From: Amycolatopsis taiwanensis DSM 45107
GTDB lineage: Bacteria; Actinomycetota; Actinomycetes; Mycobacteriales; Pseudonocardiaceae
Assembly: GCF_000519205.1 (NCBI RefSeq)
Contig: NZ_JAFB01000009.1
Span: 115,702 to 179,701, forward strand
Length of the DNA stretch: 64,000 bases
Direction of reading: 5' to 3'
The position numbers and the translations under genes were made by a program. Under the pieces are notes generated by a model, which ran no database searches, had not been told where the DNA came from, and saw only the letters and a program-made list of their open reading frames with translations. Shown here piece after piece: positions 37,059 to 45,866 of the stretch. Each line of letters opens with the position of its first letter. Position 1 is the stretch's first letter.

Positions 37059-37280
37059 TCAGTACTTGCCGGTGCCGGGCGGGCCGGGGAAGACCACCGT
37101 CCTCTTTGGCGGCAACGAGATCCAGGGTGCCGGGGTAAGCGATGATGTCCCGGTTGAGCCCGCGGGCGTGGTCGAACCCGAGCTTCTCCAACGACTTTCG
37201 GCTGGGAAGCGGGCGGCGCGGATGCGGACCTCTCCGCCGTGCGACTCGCGGGCGGCAACCGCGCGTTGCGGACAGGCCAC
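37059..37280 (-). pseudogene. Remnant of istB (IS21-family helper ATPase)
   Basis: Leftward, in two neighbouring frames, the sequence reads RIRAARFP...KSLEKLGFDHARGLNRD...AYPGTLDLVAAKE and then, after a shift, VVFPGPPGTGK. This is the IstB pattern (KSLEEFDFDH...LGTLDFVAAKENVVFLGPPGTGK) up to the Walker A motif. The downstream two-thirds are missing, and no istA was seen. The rest of the ~540-bp gap (36967-37509) shows nothing else. Confidence 0.75.
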
Positions 37281-37509
37281 CAGAAATTCCTTGTGGGTTC
37301 ACCGATTCCGCCCGTGCCCGCCCGGCCGGCCGAGCGGGCACGGGCAACGTGGGTCCTTTGAGTACCCGGGTCGGGTAAGCGATTTCGGCGGTGAGGTCTC
37401 GCGCTGTTGCGCTTCTCTTTGGTCGTGGTCGCCATTACGCCACCCCGTCATCGATCTCACTGATGCTCACCCGCCGTCGACAGCGAGCAGAGCGCAGTGA
37501 CAATGCGGC

Positions 37510-37773
37510 TTAGGAAGCCACCTTGAGATTCGTCGCCGCTCTTGTCGGTCGCTTGCAGTGCAACCTGGACATGTCGCGTCCCAGTGGTACTGAAACGCGC
37601 GAGCGGGGCAGAGGCTTGGCTGCCCCCCTCCGCGTCCGCGGTCTGGGCACGGCAACTACAACGCAGCTGTCGCACGACGTCTCGCGCGAAGTCACGACGC
37701 CCGTCTCGTGGTCGATGACGGTCTCCAGGCTCCGGCCGTCTGCGCTACCGCAGGTTTCGCACCGCATCGTCAT
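37510..37773 (-). CDS. Small zinc-ribbon-like protein, copy 2
   Basis: 87 residues from ATG 37773. The N-terminus MTMRCETCGSADGR...IDHETGVVTSRETSCDSC has two CxxC knuckles spaced about 35 residues apart, then a basic Arg/Lys-rich tail. It matches the gene immediately upstream (37851-38147) across the zinc-ribbon, so the two arose by tandem duplication. An operator-like palindrome (37788-37804) lies just before the start. The function is unknown; DNA or RNA binding is plausible. Confidence 0.6.
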   Translation of the reverse strand: MTMRCETCGSADGRSLETVIDHETGVVTSRETSCDSCVVVAVPRPRTRRGAAKPLPRSRVSVPLGRDMSRLHCKRPTRAATNLKVAS

Positions 37774-37787
37774 GCCGGTCAATGTAC

Positions 37788-37804
37788 GGATTGTTGAACG
37801 ATCC
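37788..37804. promoter_or_regulatory. GntR/FadR-type operator-like palindrome
   Basis: GGATTGTTGAACGATCC is a 17-bp palindrome about a central G with one mismatched pair. It sits 15 bp before the start of zinc-ribbon copy 2. Its core matches the site at 35685-35697, 2.1 kb away, suggesting one regulator for both loci. Confidence 0.5.
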
Positions 37805-37850
37805 GGCAAGACTTTTGTTGATCCGATTGGCGTACGCGTCGACGACCTGG

Positions 37851-38147
37851 CTATTTGTGAGCTTCGGTCCGTTTCGGGGCAGTCCTGGCCCGGGTGGACC
37901 GACGCTTCCCCACCATGCGGATCCGGAGGAGCCGGCCCCACTCCTCGCGCCGCTTGGTGGCCGTCCGTTTCCGCACGAGGCGGCGGCGTGGGGTGTCGCG
38001 AGCCAGTGTCTTTCTGTTGGCGCAAGCTTCACAGGACACCTCTCGCGACGTCACGAGGCCGGTGTTGTAGTCGATCAGGGGCGCCAACAGCCAGCCGTCG
38101 TTGCCACGGCTGCCGCAGATCTGACAGGGGGAGGTCATCTCGCTCAC
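37851..38147 (-). CDS. Small zinc-ribbon-like protein, copy 1
   Basis: 98 residues from GTG 38147 (GGAG about 8 bases upstream; ATG 38138 is an alternative). CQICGSRGNDGWLLAPLIDYN, TGLVTSREVSCEAC forms a two-CxxC ribbon, followed by a strongly basic tail. It is a paralog of the gene at 37510-37773. No family was recognised. Confidence 0.6.
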   Translation of the reverse strand: MSEMTSPCQICGSRGNDGWLLAPLIDYNTGLVTSREVSCEACANRKTLARDTPRRRLVRKRTATKRREEWGRLLRIRMVGKRRSTRARTAPKRTEAHK

Positions 38148-38284
38148 GACTTCTCCGTCTTCTCGGGAGTGTGTCCAGTGTGCCCGCCGACGCTTGCGGA
38201 TCGGAGGCGTCGTCGGCGGCAGAGTTGAGCTGGAACCGCACGTCAGGGGTTCCGCTGGGCCAGGCGTACGGATCGGCTACGGGG

Positions 38285-38521
38285 TCATTCGAAATACACT
38301 TTGGACTTCTGTGGCAGCTGGCGATCCTCGTCGCGGAAGTCTTCGAGATCGGTGATGGTCAACCGGCTGTGCTGGCCGCGATTGTTCACTATGGACATTT
38401 CGGATGCGGTGCCGGCCGCGCTGGCAAAACGAAAAACCGCGCGCCGGAGCATCGCTGCGTCCGCCGGTTCAACCGTCGCCCGGCCGGCCAGATCGCGACG
38501 CTCCGGAAGCCGAACGCTCAT
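38285..38521 (-). CDS. Small hypothetical protein coupled to the AraC gene
   Basis: 78 residues. The ATG at 38521 overlaps the stop of the AraC-family gene (ATGA), so it may be co-translated. It contains MSIVNNRGQHSRLTITDLED and an acidic, charged C-terminus. No family was recognised; it could be a chance frame. Confidence 0.35.
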   Translation of the reverse strand: MSVRLPERRDLAGRATVEPADAAMLRRAVFRFASAAGTASEMSIVNNRGQHSRLTITDLEDFRDEDRQLPQKSKVYFE

Positions 38522-39471
38522 CGGGTGCGAAGTTCCCCGCGCGTTTCGCGAGGGGAACAGCCGAAGTGTTTCCGGTAGGCGTGGCTGAACGCGCTCGGCG
38601 AGGTGAAGCCGACGGAGGCCGCGATGGCGGCGATGGTCTTGTTGGCCAAGGCCGGGTCGGACAGCCGAACGCGGGCCAGGCCCAGCCGTTCACCGCGGAT
38701 CAGTTGGGTGGGTGTGGTGCCCTCGCGGGCGAGCACGGTCTGGATGTAGCGGGCTGACCAGCCGACGGCCGAGGCGATCGCGGTGATGGACAGGTTGGGA
38801 TCCGTCGCGTGCTTGCGGATGTAGCGCCGGACCTGCTGGACCACCGTGGCCCCCGCCGAAGCCGTGGGCGGCCGGTCCGCTCCGTCCCTGGCCAGGCAGA
38901 TCAGGTCGACCACCCGGTCGCAGGCCGCGTCGAAGTCGGAGCCGGACAGGTGGTCGCGCTCGCCGAGCAGGCTCACGATCAGCTCCCGGCTCACCCGGCC
39001 CAGACCCTTGCCCCCGAACATGCGGTGACCACGGATCCCGTATGGACCAAGCCGGTGCTCGATACGTTCGGGCGGAATGATCAGGGTGAGGGCGGCTGCG
39101 TCGGCGGGGTGGGCCACCTTGAACGGGACGTCGATCGAGACGAGGATCATCTCGCCGGGCCGGAGCAAGGACAGGCGGTCGTCCCGCCCGATGTGCAGGT
39201 CGCCGCTCAGGGGCACGATGAGTTCGTAGTGGCCGCGGGAGTCGCGGCGGACATCGCGCGCCCGGCGGGTGATGACCTCGGCGTCCCCGGTCCAGGCGAT
39301 CAGCTGGTACGCCGAGGTGCGCTGGCGGAGCAGACGCGCCCGGTAGTCGTCCACATCGAACTCGAAGTCGAGTCTGCCGTGCGCCTGGCAGCACCAGTCC
39401 CGCCACGCCTCCCGCGCCGCGGCGCCGACGGTGGCGCCGTTGCCCACGGTCAGACCGTCCAGGTGGTACAT
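38518..39471 (-). CDS. AraC-family transcriptional regulator
   Basis: 317 residues. ATG 39471 is chosen because GGAGGTG lies about 7 bases upstream; an ATG 21 bases earlier lies on the wrong side of that site. Residues ~45-160 form a cupin-like AraC-binding domain (LIVPLSGDLHIGRDDRLSLLRPGEM). The C-terminal ~100 residues hold two helix-turn-helix motifs (LSITAIASAVGWSARYIQ and KTIAAIAASVGFTSPSAFSHAYRKHFGCSP). The likely target is not obvious from the neighbourhood. Confidence 0.93.
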   Translation of the reverse strand: MYHLDGLTVGNGATVGAAAREAWRDWCCQAHGRLDFEFDVDDYRARLLRQRTSAYQLIAWTGDAEVITRRARDVRRDSRGHYELIVPLSGDLHIGRDDRLSLLRPGEMILVSIDVPFKVAHPADAAALTLIIPPERIEHRLGPYGIRGHRMFGGKGLGRVSRELIVSLLGERDHLSGSDFDAACDRVVDLICLARDGADRPPTASAGATVVQQVRRYIRKHATDPNLSITAIASAVGWSARYIQTVLAREGTTPTQLIRGERLGLARVRLSDPALANKTIAAIAASVGFTSPSAFSHAYRKHFGCSPRETRGELRTR

Positions 39472-39734
39472 CGTGATCACCTCCGGCCGCATTCGTATCG
39501 GAGCATAAACGCGGGGAAGGCGCGTTGACGACAGGACTCTGCGCCGTTACGAATGACGGGCACACCCGTGACCGGTTTCAATGCCTGCATACCAATCGGG
39601 TAACGACAAGACGGAGGAAGGCATGCCGCCCAGCATGGTGGAGACCGGAACAACGAGCGATGTCTACTAAGTACGCCCGCTGCTGCCCGGTTCACGATGC
39701 GGCTGGACATCGGTGATCGCAGGACTCAGACTCA

Positions 39735-40010
39735 CACCTGGCACCGCTCGGCTTCGCCCACCAGCAGCTCGGTGATCTCGCCGAGGCCATCAGGTGTTGC
39801 CACCGCGCGATCGAGCTGTACTGGGAGGTCGAGACCGAACTCTACGAAAGCCGCACGTTGAACCGCATCGGCGAGCTCCACTTTCTCAGGGTGAAACCCG
39901 CCAAGCCGGCAACGCGTGGCAGCGGGCGCTCGGCGTCCGGAGAGGAGCCCGGGCTGCAGCGGAGGAGGTCCGCCGCAAGCTCGTCCGGCCGGCGGCGCGA
40001 AGCGCTTACC
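39735..40010 (+). pseudogene. Remnant of an AfsR/SARP-type TPR C-terminus
   Basis: In frame from 39735 the sequence reads LGFAHQQLGDLAEAIRCCHRAIELY...TLNRIGELHFLR, a TPR pair like those ending AfsR-family regulators. Near 39885 the coding frame shifts by one and continues as GETRQAGNAWQRALG...EEVRRKLVRP, the usual end of such proteins. No start or N-terminal domains precede it. It is probably what remains of a relative of the intact gene directly downstream. The rest of the 39472-40111 gap shows no gene. Confidence 0.6.
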
Positions 40011-40111
40011 AAGCGCCCTGGGAGAGCGCTATGGCATGATCGATTTCAGTCTGGGGGCACCCGCACGGGTGGTTAGACGTTGGTGCTTTTCCTGACTGAG
40101 GGCGTGATCGA

Positions 40112-43100
40112 ATGGCTGTTGGTCGCTACGGACGGCTGGCGGGGATGATCCGGGGGTTCCGGCGTCGTGCCGGTTTCACCCAACGGGAGACCGCGGAGCT
40201 CGCCGGCCTGAGTGTCGGCGCGTTGCGCGACATCGAGCAAGGGCGGGTCTCGCGACCGCGTGCGTCGACATTGAGGCGGCTGGGAAACGTCCTTGAGCTC
40301 TCCCGTGTCGAGCGCGCCGATCTCATGCGCGAAGCCGAGGACGAGCCGGACGTGGCCGATGGCTTGCGGGTCGAGGTACTGGGACCGCTGCGGGTGTGGA
40401 TCCATGGGGAGACCGTTGAGCTCGGATCGGAGACACAGCGGCTCCTGTTGGGGATGCTCGCGCTGTCCCCGAACGTCCCGGTGATGCGGGACGCGCTGGT
40501 CGAAACGCTTTGGGGCGCACAGTCCGGTGGGGGCAATGTCGATTCCTTGCAGTCCCGGGTTTCCCGGCTTCGCCGGCGGCTGCAGCCAGGCGGGACTGAC
40601 TCCGAGTCTTACGGGGTGCTGGTCTCCGAAGGTGGCGGCTACCAGTTGACGGTGGCCGACGGACAGCATGACATGCTCATTTGTCGACGGCTCGTGACGC
40701 AGGCCAGGCGCGCCCGGGAGGCCGGAGAACTGACCGAGGCGTGCCGGCTTTTCGCCGGCGCGGTCGCGCTGTGGCGTGGCGACCCCTTGGCGGGACTGCC
40801 CGCGTTGCAGTCGCACCCGACCGTCGTCGCCCTGGTACGCGACTACCGGACGCTCGTCGTGGAATACGCCGAGACCGCCTGCGAACTGGGGCGGTATCGC
40901 GATGTGCTGCCGCTGTTGCAACATGCGGCCGAGGCAGATCCTTTCCACGAAGCAGTCCACGCGAAACTGATGATCGCGCTGGCCGGCAGTGGGCAGCAAG
41001 CGGCCGCGTTGAGTGTCTTCGACAGCTTGCGGCGGCGGCTCGTGGAGGAGATGGGCGCCGACCCCGGAGCGGAACTGACCGCGGCCTACCAGCAGGTTCT
41101 GCGGCAGGAGGTGTCCGGGCCGGAAACCGCTCCCGTGGCGGCGTATCGGCAGTTACCGCCGGACATCGCCGATTTCAGCGGCCGGGACGAGCAGTTGCGG
41201 GAGATCGGCGCAAGCCTGTCGGTCCCGGCTGGTGGCACCGCCGTGACCATTGTCCAGATCGAGGGCATGGGCGGCGTGGGCAAGACCAGACTGGCGATCC
41301 ACCTGGCGCACCGGTCGCTCACCACCGGCCGCCACGGCGATGTCCAGCTGTACGTGGATCTACGAGGGCATGCGGATCAACCGCCGGCGGATCCGTCGGC
41401 GGTGCTGGCTTCCTTCCTGCGGTTGCTCGGTGTCCCCGGAGACCAGATTCCCCCGGGGATCGACGAGCGGGCATCGCTGTACCGGGACCGGCTTTACGGG
41501 ACGAACGCGCTGGTCCTGCTCGACAACGCGGCCGACGAGAACCAGGTGCTGCCGTTGTTGCCGGCCGGGCCGGCGAATCTGGTGCTGATCACCAGCCGTC
41601 GAACGCTGGCGCTCGACGGCGCGCGGACGTTCCCGCTGGACGTGTTCACCCCGGCCGAGGCCGGGGAACTGCTGGCCAGGGTGGTGGGCGCCGAGCGAGT
41701 GGCGGCGGAGCCGGAGGCCGCGTCTCGGGTCGTGGAGTTGTGTGGCCGATTACCGCTCGCCGTCGCACTGGCGGCGCGACGGCTACGATCCCGCTCGGCG
41801 TGGACGATCGCCGATTTCGCCACGCGGCTCGAACAGGCCGACGACCGGCTGAATGAGCTGGCCGCGGGCAGTCGACGCCTGCGTGCCATGTTCGACCAGT
41901 CGTACCAGGCGCTGTCCGGCGACGAACAGCGGGTGTTCCGGCTGCTGGGGCTGCATCCGGGCGAGGACTTCGCGCGGGATTCAGTGGCCGCGCTCGCCGC
42001 GCTGCCCCCCTCGCAAGCGCAACATCTGCTGGACCGGCTCGTCGACGAGAACCTGGCCGCGGTCGTCGCGCGAGGGCGTTACCGTGTGCATGGTCTGGTC
42101 CGTGAGTACGCCCGCGCCCTCGCGCACGAGATCGATTCTGAGGAGCGGCGGCACGAAGCGCATACCCGCCTGCTGGATTTCTACCTGCGCGAGACGGCCC
42201 GGGCGGCGCACCTGCTCACAGTCGGCGAGGAACTGATGCGCATCGAGTCTTCACACCTGCCGAATTCGTCGTCCAGGGACGAGACCTGGCGGTGGCTGGA
42301 AACCGAGTGCGCCTGCCTGGTCGGCGCCGCCGAGTTTGCCGCCAGGAACGGGTGGCGAACGCACGCTCGCCGGCTGATCGGCTTTCTGCGCCAGTGCCTG
42401 AGCTGGACCGGATGCCACCCGGACCCGGACTGGATGAGGAACCAGGAAAGCGCGCTCCCGGCGGCCCTGGCCGCCGGGGATTCCACGGGCGCCGCGCTGA
42501 CGCACGAGTTGGCCGCCGCGGCGTGCCTGCATCGCGGGCGGACCGAGGAGGCTCGCGGGCATCTCTTGCTGGCGTTGGAACTTCACCGTGAGGCGGGTTT
42601 CAAGTCGTTCGAAATCGGCCCACTGGAAGGGCTGATCGTGACCTGCTCCAGGCTTGGCGAGTTCGCCGAAGCCCTTCGCCACGCCAACCGAGCGCTGACG
42701 CTGTGTACGGAGCACGCCCCGCAGCTCGAAGCGACTGTTCTCGGCTCGGTGGGACACGTCTTGACCCTCCTCGGCCAGTTCGACGATGCGATGGGCGTCT
42801 TCCGGAAGGCACTCGCGCTATCCCGGCAGGCCGGCAGCGCCGACGGGGAAATCCGCGCACTGGCCGGTATCGGTGACCTGCACCGGCGAATGGGATGCCA
42901 CACCGAGGCGATCGCCGAGCTGGAGCGGGCGCTGGTCCTGGGCCACGAGGCGGTGCCCATCACGGAAGTCGCTCGTTCACGGCACGTGGTGGGCAACGTC
43001 TACCGAGGGCTGAGCCGGTTCGATGCCGCGCTGGCGAACTTCAGCGCGGCGTTGCGGTTCGTGCGCGTGACGGACGCGACGGACGCGACGGTGATGGAAA

Positions 43101-43420
43101 GCGCGGTGCTGGTCGATATGGGCGCCACCTACCGGGAGATCGGGAACCTCGCACTGGCGTCCGATCTGGTCGACCGGGGCCTGCGGCTGGCGATCGCCCG
43201 GCGCGAGCGCTATCAGGAAGCCCGCGCGCTCCACGAACTCGCCGAGCTGCACCGGTGCGCCGCGCGTGTTGAGCTGGCACTGGACCACTGGCGGCAGGCG
43301 CAAACGCTGTTCGAAGAACTTGGCACGCCCGAGGCAGACGAGCTGCGTCCGCTCATCGACGATTCCGCTTGGGGTATCGCCTGCGTCGTCGGCACCGAGC
43401 ACTCGAGACTCGCGGGCTAG
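40112..43420 (+). CDS. AfsR/SARP-type regulator with N-terminal XRE domain
   Basis: 1102 residues from ATG 40112. Domains: Cro/C1-type helix-turn-helix (about 5-70; GFTQRETAELAGLSVGALRDIEQGR), OmpR-like winged helix (about 85-165), BTAD (about 185-335), an NB-ARC/STAND ATPase with P-loop GMGGVGKT at 385-392, a LVLLDNAADENQVLPLLP segment and RVHGLVREYA at the end of the winged-helix region, then TPR repeats (about 720-1085). Such STAND proteins switch on secondary-metabolite or developmental genes in an ATP-dependent way. The target is unknown. It is upstream of, but separated from, the vanHAX promoter, and its stop overlaps that of a leftward permease remnant. Confidence 0.93.
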   Translation: MAVGRYGRLAGMIRGFRRRAGFTQRETAELAGLSVGALRDIEQGRVSRPRASTLRRLGNVLELSRVERADLMREAEDEPDVADGLRVEVLGPLRVWIHGETVELGSETQRLLLGMLALSPNVPVMRDALVETLWGAQSGGGNVDSLQSRVSRLRRRLQPGGTDSESYGVLVSEGGGYQLTVADGQHDMLICRRLVTQARRAREAGELTEACRLFAGAVALWRGDPLAGLPALQSHPTVVALVRDYRTLVVEYAETACELGRYRDVLPLLQHAAEADPFHEAVHAKLMIALAGSGQQAAALSVFDSLRRRLVEEMGADPGAELTAAYQQVLRQEVSGPETAPVAAYRQLPPDIADFSGRDEQLREIGASLSVPAGGTAVTIVQIEGMGGVGKTRLAIHLAHRSLTTGRHGDVQLYVDLRGHADQPPADPSAVLASFLRLLGVPGDQIPPGIDERASLYRDRLYGTNALVLLDNAADENQVLPLLPAGPANLVLITSRRTLALDGARTFPLDVFTPAEAGELLARVVGAERVAAEPEAASRVVELCGRLPLAVALAARRLRSRSAWTIADFATRLEQADDRLNELAAGSRRLRAMFDQSYQALSGDEQRVFRLLGLHPGEDFARDSVAALAALPPSQAQHLLDRLVDENLAAVVARGRYRVHGLVREYARALAHEIDSEERRHEAHTRLLDFYLRETARAAHLLTVGEELMRIESSHLPNSSSRDETWRWLETECACLVGAAEFAARNGWRTHARRLIGFLRQCLSWTGCHPDPDWMRNQESALPAALAAGDSTGAALTHELAAAACLHRGRTEEARGHLLLALELHREAGFKSFEIGPLEGLIVTCSRLGEFAEALRHANRALTLCTEHAPQLEATVLGSVGHVLTLLGQFDDAMGVFRKALALSRQAGSADGEIRALAGIGDLHRRMGCHTEAIAELERALVLGHEAVPITEVARSRHVVGNVYRGLSRFDAALANFSAALRFVRVTDATDATVMESAVLVDMGATYREIGNLALASDLVDRGLRLAIARRERYQEARALHELAELHRCAARVELALDHWRQAQTLFEELGTPEADELRPLIDDSAWGIACVVGTEHSRLAG

Positions 43421-43520
43421 TTCTTCACCAAGCCCGCGACGGCGCCGTGGATGTAGTAGCGCTTGAAGCGGAAGAACAGCACGGCGACCGGGATCGTCGA
43501 CAGCAGGGCCGCGGTGGGCT
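43417..43520 (-). pseudogene. C-terminal remnant of a carbohydrate ABC transporter permease
   Basis: Leftward, the last ~32 codons read TAALLSTIPVAVLFF followed by RFKRYYIHGAVAGLVKN and a stop. This is the standard end of MalG-type permeases. Similarity stops abruptly near 43520, only 190 bp before the van promoter block, marking a recombination boundary of the resistance island. The stretch 43521-43708 shows nothing I can identify. Confidence 0.7.
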
Positions 43521-43708
43521 TATGCGGCCACCGCGACGCAGGCGAGGTGCGCTGACACCGCTCGCGCCCACGTTTCGGGCGCCCAGGGAAACCGGCGGCG
43601 ATGAAGAAGCCGCCGCGCCGACGGCGGCTGCCGGGAGTTCCTCGTCGGCTCCGGTGACCTTCGTGGACCGTTCGCATGCGCTGAATCGCTGGTAAAGCGC
43701 CCTGCGCT

Positions 43709-43792
43709 CGATGCTACCGGCTGGTAACATGTCGTCGGCATATCGAAAACCGCATACGGGCCGGCAACACCACACTGCCTTGACTGGAAGGC
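43709..43792 (+). promoter_or_regulatory. vanH promoter region, putative VanR-responsive block
   Basis: This block is closely matched by 49662-49748 beside vanR: CGATGCTAC, then about 22 bp later TCGTCGGCATATC, an A-rich patch, a second CATA element and GGCAAnACCAC[AG]CTGCCT. Within it GCATAT (43738) and GCATAC (43752) form a direct repeat 14 bp apart, a spacing suited to an OmpR-type dimer such as VanR. In S. coelicolor VanR activates all van promoters, so this is likely the inducible vanHAX promoter. Exact hexamers and start site were not assigned. Confidence 0.65.
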
Positions 43793-44833
43793 ATGACCTA
43801 CAGCGAACCGGCACGAACGGCGGCCCGCCGCACCCGATCGCTGGCGTCCTCGTTCTCCTCGGCCGTCCCGGCAACGGGAATCACGATTTATGGATGCGGG
43901 CCGGACGAGGCCGTCCTGTTCCGAGAGCTGGCGCCTCGCTTTGGTGTGCTGCCGACCATCACCGAGGCCGCGGTATCCGAAGCCAATATCGACCTGGCGT
44001 CCGGAAATCGATGCATCAGTGTCGGTCACAAGACTCGAATCACAAACTCGACGCTGCTCGCTCTTGGGCAAGCCGGCGTGCGTTACATCTCCACCAGAAG
44101 CATTGGGTTCAACCATATCGATGTGGAATACGCGGAGAGTGTCGGGATTTCCGTCGAAAACGTCACCTATTCTCCCGATAGTGTGGCTGATTACACGTTG
44201 ATGTTGATGCTGATGGTGGTGCGAAACGCGAAATCCATTGTCCGGCGTGCCGACGTTCATGACTACCGGTTGAACGATGTACGCGGGAAAGAGTTGCGCG
44301 ACCTGACCGTCGGGATCGTTGGGACGGGACGCATCGGCGCGGCGGTCATGGACCGGCTGTGGGGTTTCGGCTGCCGGATGCTGGCCTATGACAAAAACCC
44401 CACGATCTCTGCCGACTACGTTCCTCTCGACGAGTTGTTGCAGCGGAGCGATATTGTGACGCTCCATACGCCGCTCAACGCCGGTACACGCCATCTCCTC
44501 CATCGTCGACGTATCGAGGAGATGAAGCACGGCGCTTTCCTCATCAATACCGGACGCGGTTCACTTCTTGATACCGAGGCCCTCGTCTCGGCCTTGGAAA
44601 GCGGCAGACTGGGCGGCGCGGCACTGGATGTTCTCGAAGGCGAGGAGGGAATATTCTACGCCGACTGCAGAAACAAGCCCATCGAAAGCAAACCGCTGTT
44701 ACGGCTACAGCGGATGCCGAATGTGTTCATCAGTCCGCACACCGCCTACTACACAGACCACGCCCTGCGTGACACCGTCGAAAACTCTATTACCAACTGC
44801 CTGAAATTTGAAAGCAGGACCCGGCATGGATAG
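43793..44833 (+). CDS. vanH: D-lactate dehydrogenase VanH
   Basis: 346 residues from ATG 43793; the purine-rich GGAAG abuts the start closely. It reduces pyruvate to D-lactate, the substrate of VanA. It has the D-2-hydroxyacid dehydrogenase NAD motif GTGRIG at 177-182, the FLINTGRGSLLDTEAL segment with the substrate-binding Arg region, and ISPHTAYYTD with the catalytic His. First gene of vanHAX; its stop overlaps the vanA start by 8 bp. Base composition is lower in GC than the neighbours, as is usual for this operon in actinomycetes. Confidence 0.97.
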   Translation: MTYSEPARTAARRTRSLASSFSSAVPATGITIYGCGPDEAVLFRELAPRFGVLPTITEAAVSEANIDLASGNRCISVGHKTRITNSTLLALGQAGVRYISTRSIGFNHIDVEYAESVGISVENVTYSPDSVADYTLMLMLMVVRNAKSIVRRADVHDYRLNDVRGKELRDLTVGIVGTGRIGAAVMDRLWGFGCRMLAYDKNPTISADYVPLDELLQRSDIVTLHTPLNAGTRHLLHRRRIEEMKHGAFLINTGRGSLLDTEALVSALESGRLGGAALDVLEGEEGIFYADCRNKPIESKPLLRLQRMPNVFISPHTAYYTDHALRDTVENSITNCLKFESRTRHG

Positions 44834-45866
44834 GTTGAAAATCGGAATCATATTCGGGGGTTGTTCCGAAGAACATCCCGTCTCCGTCAAGTCTGCGCAA
44901 GAGGTCGCAAAGAGCCTCGATACCGAAATGTATGAGCCGTTCTGGATCGGGATCACGAAGGGTGGTGCCTGGAAGCTTTGTGACGGCCCTGCCGAAGATT
45001 GGGAGAACGGAAGTTGTCGTCCGGCCGTTTTGTCGCCGGACCGAAGCTTGCCCGGGTTGCTGGTCCTGGAGCAGGGACGATACGAAACGATCAGCCTGGA
45101 CCTGGTGTTGCCCGTTCTGCACGGCAAACTCGGCGAAGACGGTGCGATGCAGGGCTTGTTGGAGCTCTCCGGCATCCCCTACGCAGGCTGCGATGTCCAA
45201 AGTTCCGCCCTGTGTATGGACAAATCCCTGGCCTACGTCGTAGCGAGCAGCGCGGGAATCGCTACGCCGAATTTCTGGACCATCCCGGCGAACGAGAACA
45301 TCGATCCCGACCAGCTCACCTACCCCGTCTTCGTGAAGCCGGCCCGTTCGGGGTCATCTTTCGGCGTCAGCAAGGTATCTCGCAAAGAAGAACTGCAGAG
45401 CGCCGTGGAGACCGCGCGACGGTACGACTCAAAGGTTCTGATTGAAGAGGCTGTCGTCGGCAGCGAGGTCGGATGTGCGATCCTGGGGAACGATCTTGAT
45501 CTGATCACCGGCGAGGTAGATCGAATAGCGCTGTCTCATGGCTTTTTTCGAATCCATCAGGAGAGTGACCCCGAAAGCGGTTCCGAAAACTCGTTGCCAA
45601 TCGTTCCCGCCGATATCTCGGCAGCGTCGCGCTCGCTCGTCCAGGAGACGGCAAAGGCCGTATATCGCGCGCTGGGATGCAGGGGGCTGTCCCGGGTCGA
45701 CATGTTCCTGAAGGACGATGGCACAGTGGTCCTCAACGAGGTCAATACGTTGCCCGGCCTGACCTCATACAGTCGTTACCCGAGAATGATGAAAGCCGCG
45801 GGGTTGCCGCTTGCCGAAGTGATCGACCGGATCGTGTCGTTGGCCTTGACGGGAAAGGTTCGATGA
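44826..45866 (+). CDS. vanA: D-alanine--D-lactate ligase VanA type
   Basis: 346 residues from ATG 44826 (AGGA 5-8 bases upstream), overlapping the vanH end. ATP-grasp enzyme that makes D-Ala-D-Lac so that precursors no longer bind vancomycin. The N-terminus LKIGIIFGGCSEEHPVSVKSA matches D-Ala:D-X ligases. The omega-loop reads FRIHQESDPESGSEN and places His at residue 244, the residue that marks lactate ligases over D-Ala-D-Ala ligases. RVDMFLKDDG, NEVNTLPGLTSYSRYPRMM closes the active site. The stop overlaps the vanX ATG. Confidence 0.97.
   Translation: MDRLKIGIIFGGCSEEHPVSVKSAQEVAKSLDTEMYEPFWIGITKGGAWKLCDGPAEDWENGSCRPAVLSPDRSLPGLLVLEQGRYETISLDLVLPVLHGKLGEDGAMQGLLELSGIPYAGCDVQSSALCMDKSLAYVVASSAGIATPNFWTIPANENIDPDQLTYPVFVKPARSGSSFGVSKVSRKEELQSAVETARRYDSKVLIEEAVVGSEVGCAILGNDLDLITGEVDRIALSHGFFRIHQESDPESGSENSLPIVPADISAASRSLVQETAKAVYRALGCRGLSRVDMFLKDDGTVVLNEVNTLPGLTSYSRYPRMMKAAGLPLAEVIDRIVSLALTGKVR

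Noticed and set aside
43520-44530. A 336-codon leftward frame over the vanH region
   Set aside because: It is antisense to vanH, which has complete dehydrogenase motifs; the leftward product has no recognisable feature.
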